NCBI RefSeq assembly: GCF_902459475.1
Contig: NZ_LR699114.1
Span: forward strand, 1,426,001 to 1,490,000
DNA: 64,000 nucleotides
Direction: 5' to 3'
From: Aquicella lusitana
Lineage (GTDB): Bacteria > Pseudomonadota > Gammaproteobacteria > DSM-16500
Each line of letters starts with the position of its first letter. The stretch's first letter is position 1. The notes below the pieces were generated by a model. It searched no databases. It was not told the origin of the DNA and worked only from the letters and a program-made list of their open reading frames with translations. This document shows, piece by piece, positions 7,767-16,476 of the stretch. The translations under genes and the position numbers were made by a program.

Positions 7767-8849
7767 TCATCGCGAATGCCGAAGCTTCAATTCTGTATTT
7801 CCCTGAGAACTTGGTTTTACATTCACAGCCGGCGGAAACAAACTGGCCTGCATCTTCGCCTTTCTTTCCTGTCTTTCTACAAATTCAATGATTAGCGCTT
7901 TGAGCGCCTTATTCGGTGCAATCGAAGTGATCCTGACATCACGCTCAAGAGGGCTATTGCCGTTTACTTCTTTTTGCTTTTGAATGGCTTCCATTTCATA
8001 AGAATGGCCATCATTGGTAACAGCGGGTTCCTCCATCAACGCTTGCATAATGGGGCAAATAAAATGCTTGCCTATAGGGTCTTCTTCAAGCTTTTTGATA
8101 GTGAAACCGACTGCTTCAAGCCGCTCGGCAAAGGTCTTTTTGGCTTCAGGGAGTTTTTCTTGCTCCTGCCCGCTCAACAAAGGTTCTCGCTCAACCTGTC
8201 CCTCTTCCAGAGCCCGCGTAGAGGTTTCTGGCCTCACAGAGTGGCGACAACGCTCCCAGAGATACCTAAATACACCTGTCCCTATGCAAAGCGCAGCTAG
8301 TCCGCCAACCACCCCGCCTACAACGCGAAGCGTGTTGAGAGAAGTCTCTCTATTTAACGCTAAAGCCGCTTCCACCATCAGCTCAACGCAGCTTTCCACG
8401 TCGCTATACTGAAGCTCACCAAGGCCTCGCCAGAAACACGCAGAATTGCCCCATTGCCTGATCAATTCATAGTCAAACAAAGCAGGTAATGCACTTGCAT
8501 TCACACCGCATTCGGCTTGGAAACGCTGGGCGATGTCCTTAAATTGCTGTATGTGTTTGTATAATTCGACTTGGTAGTCAGTATTATTTACTTTAAAATA
8601 ATACACATCCATTTTTTCTCCATCCCCCGCTCCTTCGACCAATTGCGTCTGCAGGAAAGAAAGCGCCACCACGGCCGCCCATTGCATACGTGATAAATTC
8701 AAAGGAAGATTACTAAGTCTTAAACTGAAGCCGCCAAAACCAATGCCATCCCGATACAAGGTAAAAGTTGGCTCAGCCATTTTAAATGCCGCCGGCAGGG
8801 AGAGTATGCTCGGCAAGCGGATGCCTGAGGAAGAAAATAAGGAAAACAC
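7767..8849 (-). CDS. Membrane-anchored U-box domain protein, candidate E3 ubiquitin ligase
   Basis: Residues 256-328 match the U-box fold: FICPI, MEEPAVTNDGHSYE, a Pro-Leu-Glu-Arg turn and APNKALKALIIEF, the order seen in U-box E3 ligases that bind ubiquitin-conjugating enzymes. Upstream are a Cys-containing domain of unknown type (80-170) and one strong hydrophobic segment (175-197) that could span a membrane, followed by a charged linker. Bacteria lack ubiquitin, so a U-box implies action inside a eukaryotic host; LubX of Legionella is the known precedent. The GTG start at 8849 is supported by AGGAG nine bases upstream; an internal ATG 23 codons later is the alternative. Secretion route is not shown. 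Confidence 0.8.
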   Translation of the reverse strand: MFSLFSSSGIRLPSILSLPAAFKMAEPTFTLYRDGIGFGGFSLRLSNLPLNLSRMQWAAVVALSFLQTQLVEGAGDGEKMDVYYFKVNNTDYQVELYKHIQQFKDIAQRFQAECGVNASALPALFDYELIRQWGNSACFWRGLGELQYSDVESCVELMVEAALALNRETSLNTLRVVGGVVGGLAALCIGTGVFRYLWERCRHSVRPETSTRALEEGQVEREPLLSGQEQEKLPEAKKTFAERLEAVGFTIKKLEEDPIGKHFICPIMQALMEEPAVTNDGHSYEMEAIQKQKEVNGNSPLERDVRITSIAPNKALKALIIEFVERQERKAKMQASLFPPAVNVKPSSQGNTELKLRHSR

Positions 8850-9018
8850 GAATACACACTCCTTTTTTAGCTATTTTTAAGTTAAAAATGTCCCGATCAA
8901 GCGGGATATGTCAAAATTAACTTTATTACTGTGATGGAACGGCGATTGCAACTAAAAAGCATCCTTTTTTTAGTACTTATGGTAAATTCGCATCTTAAAA
9001 ACTGGTGAGAAAAGCCCT

Positions 9019-9897
9019 ATGACCGCCCAATTGATTGATGGAAAAGCCGTCGCCGCCGAACTCAAAGCCCATATCCGTGAGCAAATCAAAGCAAAGATCA
9101 TGGAAGGCAAACGGCCGCCCGGACTTGCCGTCATTCTGGTCGGCGAAGATCCGGCCTCCAGCATTTATGTTCGCAATAAACGTGAAGCTTGCGAACAAGT
9201 AGGCATCCATTCCATTTATCATCATCTTTCCGCAGATATCAAAGAAGAAGAATTGATCGCACTCATCCACGCGCTCAATCACGATAAAAAAGTAGACGGG
9301 ATTTTATTGCAGCTCCCTCTGCCCCGCCAGATTGATGCGAACAAAGTCTTAGACTGCATCGATCCACAAAAAGATGTAGACGGTTTTCATGCGTATAATC
9401 TGGGACGGCTTGCCCAACGGCGGCCGCTGTTAAGGAGCTGCACGCCCTATGGCATCATGCTGCTGCTTGATCACATTCATCAGCAATACAAGGGAAAACA
9501 TGCGGTCATTGTCGGCGCATCGAATATTGTAGGTCGGCCAATGGCGCTTGAATTGCTGATCGCGGGCTCAACTGTCACCGTATGCCATCGCTTTACCCAC
9601 GATTTGCCTTACTTTGTAAGGCAGGCCGATATTCTGGTCTCCGCTGTCGGCAAACCTGAAATAATCAAAGGTGAATGGATTAAAGAAGGAGCCACAGTCG
9701 TGGATGTGGGTATTACCCGCCGTGAAGACGGCAGTCTCGCGGGCGATGTGGAATTTGAAGCAGCGAGGAAAAGGGCCGCTTGGATCACGCCTGTACCCGG
9801 CGGCGTGGGCCCCATGACAGTCGCTGTTTTATTGCATAACACTCTCCGCGCTGCGGGCTACATAAATTCACATCAAGACGACTTTGGCTTACGCTAA
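9019..9897 (+). CDS. folD: Bifunctional methylenetetrahydrofolate dehydrogenase/cyclohydrolase
   Basis: Interconverts 5,10-methylene-THF, methenyl-THF and 10-formyl-THF in one-carbon metabolism, cytoplasmic. The 292 residues show Tyr50-x3-Lys54 of the active site ([12 protein letters not shown]), [18 protein letters not shown], the NADP-binding [12 protein letters not shown] (usually VGRSxIVG, here Ala replaces Arg) and the closing [10 protein letters not shown]. Length is normal for the family. It stands alone between the U-box gene and a small HTH gene. Confidence 0.97.
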   Translation: MTAQLIDGKAVAAELKAHIREQIKAKIMEGKRPPGLAVILVGEDPASSIYVRNKREACEQVGIHSIYHHLSADIKEEELIALIHALNHDKKVDGILLQLPLPRQIDANKVLDCIDPQKDVDGFHAYNLGRLAQRRPLLRSCTPYGIMLLLDHIHQQYKGKHAVIVGASNIVGRPMALELLIAGSTVTVCHRFTHDLPYFVRQADILVSAVGKPEIIKGEWIKEGATVVDVGITRREDGSLAGDVEFEAARKRAAWITPVPGGVGPMTVAVLLHNTLRAAGYINSHQDDFGLR

Positions 9898-9970
9898 AAG
9901 GGTTATTCATTATTGCTCACATCTATCTCCCTGAGTATACTCAAATTAGTTCGCATCAAGGAGGATGATC

Positions 9971-10201
9971 GTGCCACAGAGTGCAAAACACTTTGCCCAA
10001 AGGTTAAATAGCTGTCTGGATGACACAGACGCACCTCCCCACGTTCGTGAGCGCGCTGCGATCTTAAGCAAAATGCTCGATATCCCCAAACATCAAGCCT
10101 GGAGCCTACTGGAAGGCCAGCTACTGCCGGATGCAGATCTTTTGCAAAGAATTGCAAATGAATTCGAGGTTGATCCTGCATGGTTAAGCGGAGATAAATA
10201 A
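9971..10201 (+). CDS. Small helix-turn-helix DNA-binding protein
   Basis: About 76 residues. The pattern ERAAILSKMLDIPKHQAWSLL then LLPDADLLQRIANEFEVDPAWLSGD fits an XRE/Cro-type helix-turn-helix with the typical closing Trp-Leu. The GTG at 9971 is the likely start because AAGGAGG lies six bases before it; the ATG at 9965 touches that Shine-Dalgarno sequence and could not use it. Target genes are unknown; the membrane protein at 10229 follows 27 bases later and may be co-transcribed. Confidence 0.75.
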   Translation: MPQSAKHFAQRLNSCLDDTDAPPHVRERAAILSKMLDIPKHQAWSLLEGQLLPDADLLQRIANEFEVDPAWLSGDK

Positions 10202-10228
10202 TCTAGTCGCTACAAGGAAAAATTTATC

Positions 10229-10948
10229 ATGGAAGAAAATATATATCGTTTACCAGTAGGGGACACGCTTTCAGCCGCCTGGCTAAAAGTAAAAGGGGCA
10301 AAAGGCACTATGTGGGCCGGACTATTAATTGTTTTTGTCGCCATGTTTGCCTTTGGGATGTTAGAGAGTGCGGTTGAAAATATGAATTTCGTCGTTGGGA
10401 ACATTATCCTGTTGATCGGGCAATTTATTCTTTTCTTTTTGCAGGTGGGTTTACTTTACCTAGGCATCAAACGCGCCCAGGATATGCCCATCACGTATGA
10501 CCAGATGTTTATGGTTTTCAAATCAGACCTGTTTTTTAAAATCATCGGTCTTTATATCCTGCAATTCCTCATTTATCTCCCTTTGATTCTGCTTGGCTTT
10601 CTCGCTTTAAATATTTATGGGTTGCAATTAGCCGGTGCCATGTCTTTCTGGCTCGCGCTCGTCATTTACCTTTGCTCAGTGGTCGGTTTTATTTATCTTT
10701 ACTGTCGCCTGCTGATATCCACTGGCATTGTCCTCGATAAAAAAACGAATCCCTGGGAAGCCATTAAACAGTCGTTTCGCGCCACAAGAGCAAATGTACT
10801 GCGACTAGTTGGTATTTCGCTTATTCTGCTGATCATTTTTTTCATCAGCATATTGCCGTTGGGTATTGGCCTTATCTGGTCCTTACCCTTACTTTACATT
10901 GCGTATGGCATGATCTATCACCGGTTATTTATCAATATCGGCCGCTAG
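10229..10948 (+). CDS. Multi-pass inner-membrane protein of unknown function
   Basis: 239 residues with about five to six hydrophobic segments (near 29-48, 54-80, 104-130, 135-160, 190-225) and a short conserved-looking soluble loop KKTNPWEAIKQSFRATRANVLRL. That loop resembles large families of uncharacterised membrane proteins related to the GdpP/DUF975-like membrane domain; I do not assign a function. AAGGA precedes the ATG by about 11 bases. Its last 24 bases overlap the 3' end of the convergent sugar transporter. Confidence 0.75.
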   Translation: MEENIYRLPVGDTLSAAWLKVKGAKGTMWAGLLIVFVAMFAFGMLESAVENMNFVVGNIILLIGQFILFFLQVGLLYLGIKRAQDMPITYDQMFMVFKSDLFFKIIGLYILQFLIYLPLILLGFLALNIYGLQLAGAMSFWLALVIYLCSVVGFIYLYCRLLISTGIVLDKKTNPWEAIKQSFRATRANVLRLVGISLILLIIFFISILPLGIGLIWSLPLLYIAYGMIYHRLFINIGR

Positions 10949-12298
10949 CGCATGTTTCTTTTCAAAATGAAACTGAATCTCTTCCAGCGATTTGGTTTTA
11001 GTTTCAGGTAGCAGGAAGAAGGCGATGAGAAAATACGCAAGCGTAAAGAAAGCAAATAGCCAATAGGTTTGGCTCATGCCCAGCGTGTGTGAAAGCGATA
11101 GGAAAAATGTCGCGAGCACCGTGGAAGCCAGTGAATTAAAGAACAGACAAAAAGCGATTCCTTTGCCGCGCACCCGTGTTGGAAACAATTCTGAAATAGC
11201 AAGCCAGACCACCACCCCCGGGCCGATGGCAAAAAACACAATGAATGCAAAAAGTCCCGCCAGGGAAAGCAGACCTGTAATGAAAGGGTCCTGCCCAAGA
11301 TATTGAACTGCACCCAAATAACACTCGGAAACCATTACTCCTGCAACGCCCGTTAGCAGCAGCGGCCGCCTGCCAAGCGTATCAATCAGCGCAATCGCAA
11401 CAATAGTGCAGAGAAAATTCAGCAGACCAATACCGGCAGAGCCGATCATTGTCACCATGTCTGAACCAATACCGGCATTCTTCAAAATAAGTGGAGCATA
11501 CTGTAGAAAAGAATTAATACCCGTTAGCTGATTGAAAATGGCAATACCAACCGCAATCAGCGTAGGCACCCAAAATTGACGTGAAAATAATTCTAGCCAC
11601 GAACCTTGTGTCTGTCGCAGACTGGATTGAATAAGCTGCATGTCTTTTTCTACTTCCTCCGCTGAAGGCCGGATTTGCAAAAGCACATCGCGCGCACGAT
11701 GAGGATGGTTGTTAGCCATTAACCACCGCGGTGTTTCGGGCAGGAATAACATGCCAAGAAATAAAATCAGCGCTGGCACCAACACCACTGCAAACATCGC
11801 GCGCCAGTTGCCGGTAGAAGTAAATATCAGATCAACCACATAGGCGAGCACAATGCCAAACGTCAGGAGGAGCTGAAAAAAAGTCATGTATTTGCCCCGG
11901 TCTTGTGCCGGCACAATTTCAGCGACATATAAGGGCACCGCGACTGCGACCACACCTACCCCCACACCAAGCAATAAACGTGCGTAGAGCATCATCAGAA
12001 AAGAATGAGCCAGCAAAATCAGGCACACACCCAGCATAAAGATCACACTGGAAAGCAGAATAAGAAAACGCCGGCCGTAGCGATCCCCCACTGGCCCCGC
12101 AAGCAGCGTTCCCGCCAGCCCGCCTGCCAATACGGCACCCACGATAATGCCTGTCTGCGTATCCGTCATAGGAATGCTGTTCTGAATAAAAAGCAGCGCA
12201 CCAGAAATAACACCAATATCATAACCATAAAGAATGCCACCTAAGCTCACCAGGCAGGCAATCCAGAACAGAAATGTCTTATTCTTAGTGTGATTCAT
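10925..12298 (-). CDS. Sugar:proton symporter, MFS sugar porter family
   Basis: Twelve-helix major facilitator of 457 residues with the sugar-porter signatures: GGILYGYDIGVISGALLF in helix 1, GDRYGRR after helix 2, LPETPRWL before the central loop, FNQLTGINSFLQYAP in helix 7 and PETKTKSLEEI at the C-terminus. These are the GLUT/XylE/GalP motifs. It should import a hexose, pentose or polyol with protons; the exact sugar cannot be read. AGGA stands five bases before the ATG. No sugar-catabolic gene lies next to it. Confidence 0.92.
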   Translation of the reverse strand: MNHTKNKTFLFWIACLVSLGGILYGYDIGVISGALLFIQNSIPMTDTQTGIIVGAVLAGGLAGTLLAGPVGDRYGRRFLILLSSVIFMLGVCLILLAHSFLMMLYARLLLGVGVGVVAVAVPLYVAEIVPAQDRGKYMTFFQLLLTFGIVLAYVVDLIFTSTGNWRAMFAVVLVPALILFLGMLFLPETPRWLMANNHPHRARDVLLQIRPSAEEVEKDMQLIQSSLRQTQGSWLELFSRQFWVPTLIAVGIAIFNQLTGINSFLQYAPLILKNAGIGSDMVTMIGSAGIGLLNFLCTIVAIALIDTLGRRPLLLTGVAGVMVSECYLGAVQYLGQDPFITGLLSLAGLFAFIVFFAIGPGVVVWLAISELFPTRVRGKGIAFCLFFNSLASTVLATFFLSLSHTLGMSQTYWLFAFFTLAYFLIAFFLLPETKTKSLEEIQFHFEKKHALAADIDK

Positions 12299-12400
12299 TC
12301 ACTATCCTGTTATTTTAATAAAGTTGATGATGGATTTATTCACTGCCGCCATGCGTGCGGCAGCTAACATAACCATAGCTTGGTTAAGTTTCTTAAAACC

Positions 12401-13621
12401 TTATTGCTTTTCTTTCACTTCCGCGTCGGCTTCTGCCAATACTTTTTGAAGCGCACTCACTGCGGTATCAATCTGTTCTTCCGTAATAATGAGCGGCGGC
12501 GCAAAACGTATGACGGTGCCATGGGTGTCACGTGTCAGCACGCCGTGCTGCAGCAATTTAAGGCAGAGTATGCGCGCCGGATATTTCTCATCTATCTCAA
12601 GGCCAATCAATAATCCTTTTCCGCGCACGTCTTTGATAAGGGGTGAAACGAGACGTTTAAGCTGCGCCTGGAAATAATCACCCATGCGGGCAGCACGTTC
12701 TATTAACTGGTCTTCCATCAACAAGTCCAGCGCCGCCTTTCCTACCGCGGCAGCCAGTGGATTACCGCCAAAAGTACTGCCATGATCTCCCGGCGTAAAG
12801 ACATCCATCACTTCTCTGCGTGTTAAAAACAGCGAAACGGGTAAAATCCCCCCGCCCAGCGCTTTGCCTAGCACCACACCATCAGGCTGAATAGCCTCAT
12901 GCTGATAAGCCAGCAGTTTGCCTGTTCTGCCAAGACCTGTCTGGATTTCATCGCAAATCATAAGCACATTGTGTTGTCTGCAAATCGCCTCACAGGCTTT
13001 GAGGTAACCTTCCGGCGGTACCACAATGCCGCCTTCCCCTTTTATGGGTTCGACTAAAAAAGCAGCTGTGCGCGGCGTGATTGCGTTCTCGAGTGCGCTC
13101 ACATCGCCATAGGGAATAATCTTAAAGCCCGGTGTAAACGGACCAAAACCGGCACGATATTGGGGCTCCGTCGACATACTCACCACCGTAATGGTGCGGC
13201 CATGAAAATTACCGGCACAAGCAATAACTTCCGCTTGATCCGCTTCCACCCCCTTCACTGAGTATGCCCACTTGCGTGCCGCTTTTAAGGCTGTCTCAAC
13301 CGCTTCTGCGCCGGTATTCATCGGTAATGCTTTTTCAAATCCAGTGAGTTCGCAGACGCGTTCGAGAAAAGGACCCAATTTGTCCGTGTAAAAAGCACGG
13401 GAAACAATATTCAGCTGCTCTGCTTGCTCTTTTAAAACTTTAACAAGCCTGGGATGACAATGACCATGACTCACCGCTGAATAAGCGCTCATCATGTCAA
13501 TATAACGCTTGCCCGCATCATCCCACACATACACGCCTTCACCGCGTGTTAACACCACCGGCAACGGTTCGTAATTATGTGCGCCATATAAACGTTCACG
13601 TTCAATAACCGGGTTGGCCAT
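12401..13621 (-). CDS. rocD: Ornithine aminotransferase
   Basis: PLP-dependent class III aminotransferase of 406 residues, converting ornithine and 2-oxoglutarate to glutamate semialdehyde and glutamate. Evidence: opening YGAHNYEPLPVVL, a hallmark of ornithine aminotransferases, GAEAVETALKAARKW, NFHGRT, the PLP-contacting CDEIQTGLGRTG (Asp224), the Schiff-base Lys253 in VVLGKALGGG, and HGSTFGGNPLAAA. Length matches the family. It is monocistronic here; ornithine use as a carbon or proline source would fit an amino-acid-fed intracellular lifestyle (inference). Confidence 0.93.
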   Translation of the reverse strand: MANPVIERERLYGAHNYEPLPVVLTRGEGVYVWDDAGKRYIDMMSAYSAVSHGHCHPRLVKVLKEQAEQLNIVSRAFYTDKLGPFLERVCELTGFEKALPMNTGAEAVETALKAARKWAYSVKGVEADQAEVIACAGNFHGRTITVVSMSTEPQYRAGFGPFTPGFKIIPYGDVSALENAITPRTAAFLVEPIKGEGGIVVPPEGYLKACEAICRQHNVLMICDEIQTGLGRTGKLLAYQHEAIQPDGVVLGKALGGGILPVSLFLTRREVMDVFTPGDHGSTFGGNPLAAAVGKAALDLLMEDQLIERAARMGDYFQAQLKRLVSPLIKDVRGKGLLIGLEIDEKYPARILCLKLLQHGVLTRDTHGTVIRFAPPLIITEEQIDTAVSALQKVLAEADAEVKEKQ

Positions 13622-13740
13622 GGAGGAATCCTGATGAGTAAAGGACTAAATTGCAGAGGGAATTTTTCCCACCTATTTAACTTACGGAAATTAGCTGGAA
13701 GATACAAGTCAAAAAAATGAATGAATATGAATTATTTATA

Positions 13741-14184
13741 TTAGGGATGCTTTCCCATTTTATACTTAGAGCTCTCCATGTACTCTTTTGTTGAGTCTTT
13801 TACCATATTCTGCACAGAAGTGACGATGTCCCTCAGGTTTTGGTATTGGCGTAACTGAGAGTTGTTTTCATCAGAACTAAGAAATGATTTCGCGTTTTCA
13901 TTGGTAATCATTTTACCGATTTCAAGCATCTTATTTTTTTGACTCTGACCAAGATTAAAGCCTTTGTCTTCTACAACATCCTGAAGCGATTTCCATGTGC
14001 TCACGTTCGGGTTGTTTTTGAAGTCGACAAATTTTTGAAGAAAATTCAGATTTTCTTCAAAGTAATTGTTTTGAGCAGCTTCATGGACTAACGGAGAAGC
14101 ACAAAGCTGTTCTACCGTCATTTCATGAGGAGATAACACAGCACTCTTCTCTGGACTTTTTTTCTTTTTTTTCCAAAAAGGCAT
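13741..14184 (-). CDS. Small protein with possible RGS-like domain
   Basis: The ATG at 14184 is chosen because AGGAG lies eight bases upstream; it gives 147 residues. After a Lys-rich start (PFWKKKKKSPEK), residues 26-105 follow the pattern of regulator-of-G-protein-signalling domains: a short Leu-containing helix, then YFEENLNFLQKFVDFKN, matching the EENL-F-----F(K) core, and later a NAKSFLSSDEN resembling the terminal RGS motif. The match is by eye and the usual Trp after EENLxF is Leu. If real it would be a eukaryotic-like regulator of host heterotrimeric G proteins. Otherwise it is an unrecognised helical protein. Confidence 0.6.
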   Translation of the reverse strand: MPFWKKKKKSPEKSAVLSPHEMTVEQLCASPLVHEAAQNNYFEENLNFLQKFVDFKNNPNVSTWKSLQDVVEDKGFNLGQSQKNKMLEIGKMITNENAKSFLSSDENNSQLRQYQNLRDIVTSVQNMVKDSTKEYMESSKYKMGKHP

Positions 14185-14311
14185 GGGAAATTCTCCTTTT
14201 TCCTTCATCATACCATACTGGGATCCGAACAAGGTGGCTTCTAAATTTAATCATCATTTCATGGAGTTAATTAAGCTGGACTTGGGCATATTTGGCATGT
14301 TCACGAATTTG

Positions 14312-14381
14312 TCATCCTGAGCGAAGCGAAGGATCTCCAGATGTTAAAAGAAACCCTTCTAGCAAAAATGCTCTCAGGATA
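14312..14381. repeat. Dispersed intergenic repeat, related to 52853-52883
   Basis: Begins TCATCCTGAGCGAAGCGAAG and ends AGCAAAAATGCTCTCAGGAT. The second half recurs at 52861 as AGCAAAAAAAACGCTCTCAG-GATA. Both copies are in spacers, so this is a dispersed noncoding family. Confidence 0.55.
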
Positions 14382-14416
14382 CGTTGTAGGGTAAGGGGCA
14401 TATTATAAGAGGACAA

Positions 14417-14597
14417 AATAAAAAAGTACTTTCGAAGAAACGTCTCAAAAAACCCGCTTTACCATTTTTGGAAACCTCTGCCGCGCTTTAGGCTTTCCTC
14501 AGTACACTCAAGGACTTGCACACCACGCCGCAATCGCATTTCCTCGTTTCATCACTGAAAGGTTTTGGACAATTCCTTACGAAAGTACTTTTTTATT
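14417..14597. mobile_element. 181-bp MITE-like element with 18-bp perfect inverted ends
   Basis: AATAAAAAAGTACTTTCG at 14417-14434 is repeated as its exact reverse complement at 14580-14597. The interior has no ORF of note. Size, perfect termini and intergenic position fit a miniature inverted-repeat transposable element; the parent transposon is not in the window. A palindromic regulatory RNA is the less likely alternative. Confidence 0.6.
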
Positions 14598-14724
14598 ACC
14601 CTCATTTAACAGTATAGGAAAAATTTTACACATTTCCATCCGCCGCCCTTGTTTGTATTTTCCCATCAGTCAATATATAGTCTTTAACTCTTAATGTTTT
14701 CCCTATAGTTTAATTTTCATCGAT

Positions 14725-16056
14725 ATGAATCAAAATGTAAAACTTGACAGACAAAAAGAAAACACTACCGTTGAAGTCCATTCTCTCAGTCATGATGGCC
14801 GCGGCATCGGGACAGTGAATCAGAAAACTACCTTTATCAGTGGCGCGCTTCCTGGAGAAACCGTTTCCTATAAAATGACACAAAAGCGTAGTCACTATAA
14901 CGAAGCCGAAACACTGGCCATTCTCCATGCCTCTACTGAACGAACCATTCCACCCTGCCCTCATTTTGGCGTCTGTGGCGGTTGCAGCCTGCAGCATATG
15001 AGCATTGATACCCAGATTGCACTCAAGCAGCAAACGCTGCTGGAGCAGTTAAAACACTTTGGCCATGTTTCACCCGAAACGCTGTTAGCACCGCTTCATG
15101 CTGGCAGTACGGGATATCGCCGCAAAGCACGACTGGGTGTGAAATATGTCATCAAGAAAGAAAAAATGCTGGTAGGCTTCAGGGAAAAATCGAGCCGTTA
15201 TCTCGCAGACCTTGATGGCTGTGCAGTACTGCATCCCAAAGTGGGTGAACAATTTCATGTCTTGCAGCAACTCGTTCGTTCACTGGAACACTATCAGCAG
15301 ATTCCACAAATTGAAGTCGCCATCGGCGATGAAGACGCTGCGCTGGTTTTCAGACATTTAAAACCACTTTCTGAAACAGACCGGAAAAAACTTTGGGAGT
15401 TTGGAAAAGATTATCAATTTCACATCTACTTACAGCCTAATCCTCCAGCACCAGTTGAAAAATTATGGCCGGATGACAGCCATGCGCGACTGACATATCG
15501 TCTGCCCCATGAAGGACTCGAGTTCTTGTTTCATCCACTGGATTTTATCCAGATCAATCTGGAAATGAACCGCCTGATGGTACAGCAAGCGATGGATCTC
15601 CTTGACTTGCAGCCGAATGAAACTGTCCTTGACCTATTCTGTGGTATTGGCAACTTTACCCTACCCATGGCCCGCCGGGCTCGTCATGTCACGGGTATCG
15701 AAGGCAGCATTGACATGGTTGCCCGGGCCTATGATAATGCGGTACATAATCACCTCCCCAATGCCGATTTCTACGCGGCCAACCTGGAAGAGCCTCCTGC
15801 ACAGGCGCCATGGATACACTCCTCTTACGATAAAATTCTCCTCGACCCACCGCGTGCAGGTGCAAAAGCGATATTGCCCCATTTTAAACAGTTTGCGGCA
15901 AAGCGGATTGTATATGTTTCCTGTAATCCCGCTACGCTCGCGCGTGATGCGGGCGAGCTGGTGCATAACCATGGCTACACACTCAAACAGGCAGGAATGA
16001 TGAATATGTTTCCACACACTTCGCATATTGAAGCCATGGCCGTGTTTGATAAATAA
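14725..16056 (+). CDS. rlmD: 23S rRNA (uracil-1939-C5)-methyltransferase
   Basis: SAM-dependent RNA methyltransferase of 443 residues. It has an N-terminal TRAM domain (about 12-70), four Cys for the iron-sulfur cluster (C78, C84 and C87 in CPHFGVCGGC, and C166), the SAM-binding LDLFCGIGNFTLPMA near 305, DPPRAGAK near 376 and the catalytic YVSCNPATLARD near 395-406. These are the RlmD/RumA features rather than TrmA. The Hpt gene starts 12 bases after the stop and is probably co-transcribed. Confidence 0.95.
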   Translation: MNQNVKLDRQKENTTVEVHSLSHDGRGIGTVNQKTTFISGALPGETVSYKMTQKRSHYNEAETLAILHASTERTIPPCPHFGVCGGCSLQHMSIDTQIALKQQTLLEQLKHFGHVSPETLLAPLHAGSTGYRRKARLGVKYVIKKEKMLVGFREKSSRYLADLDGCAVLHPKVGEQFHVLQQLVRSLEHYQQIPQIEVAIGDEDAALVFRHLKPLSETDRKKLWEFGKDYQFHIYLQPNPPAPVEKLWPDDSHARLTYRLPHEGLEFLFHPLDFIQINLEMNRLMVQQAMDLLDLQPNETVLDLFCGIGNFTLPMARRARHVTGIEGSIDMVARAYDNAVHNHLPNADFYAANLEEPPAQAPWIHSSYDKILLDPPRAGAKAILPHFKQFAAKRIVYVSCNPATLARDAGELVHNHGYTLKQAGMMNMFPHTSHIEAMAVFDK

Positions 16057-16068
16057 AAAGGAGAACCT

Positions 16069-16431
16069 ATGGACCTTGACCACCTTCCTGTCATTGATAA
16101 TGAGCTTGGGATGAAGCTAGCTGGCAACAGACAAGAGCTGGCAGATGAAATACTGGGCATGTTTATGAAAACCTTACCGGCAGAAATGGCCACCATTCGC
16201 CAGCTTTATCAGGACCGCTACTACGGAGAACTACTGCAAAGGGTGCATAAACTCCATGGAGCTATCTGCTATTGTGGGCTTCCCCGCTTAAAAATTGTCA
16301 TCGCACAGCTTGAATCGGAACTTAAAAATAATATAATGATTGATCTACCATCTCTTTTCGATCAGCTTCAGGCTGAAACTAATCTTTTACTTGAGCACTA
16401 TTCCCACCAACACTCCCAAATGCTCGAGTAA
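16069..16431 (+). CDS. Free-standing histidine phosphotransfer (Hpt) protein
   Basis: 120 residues, almost entirely the four-helix Hpt domain. The phosphorylatable His60 lies in VHKLHGAICYCG, corresponding to the usual H-x-L-K-G motif with His63 in place of Lys. AGGAG precedes the ATG by five bases. It would relay phosphate between a hybrid sensor kinase and a response regulator; neither is in the window. In enteric genomes the hybrid kinase gene barA is a neighbour of rlmD, so this Hpt may be a detached C-terminal part of a BarA/LetS-type kinase (inference). Confidence 0.85.
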   Translation: MDLDHLPVIDNELGMKLAGNRQELADEILGMFMKTLPAEMATIRQLYQDRYYGELLQRVHKLHGAICYCGLPRLKIVIAQLESELKNNIMIDLPSLFDQLQAETNLLLEHYSHQHSQMLE

Positions 16432-16476
16432 GAAAATGGGTTGTATTTTTTAAAATCCGTACGCGGAGGCAAATAC

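Noticed and set aside
10203-10228. A possible intrinsic terminator between the HTH gene and the membrane protein
   Set aside because: No hairpin with a T-run could be found in the 27-base gap.
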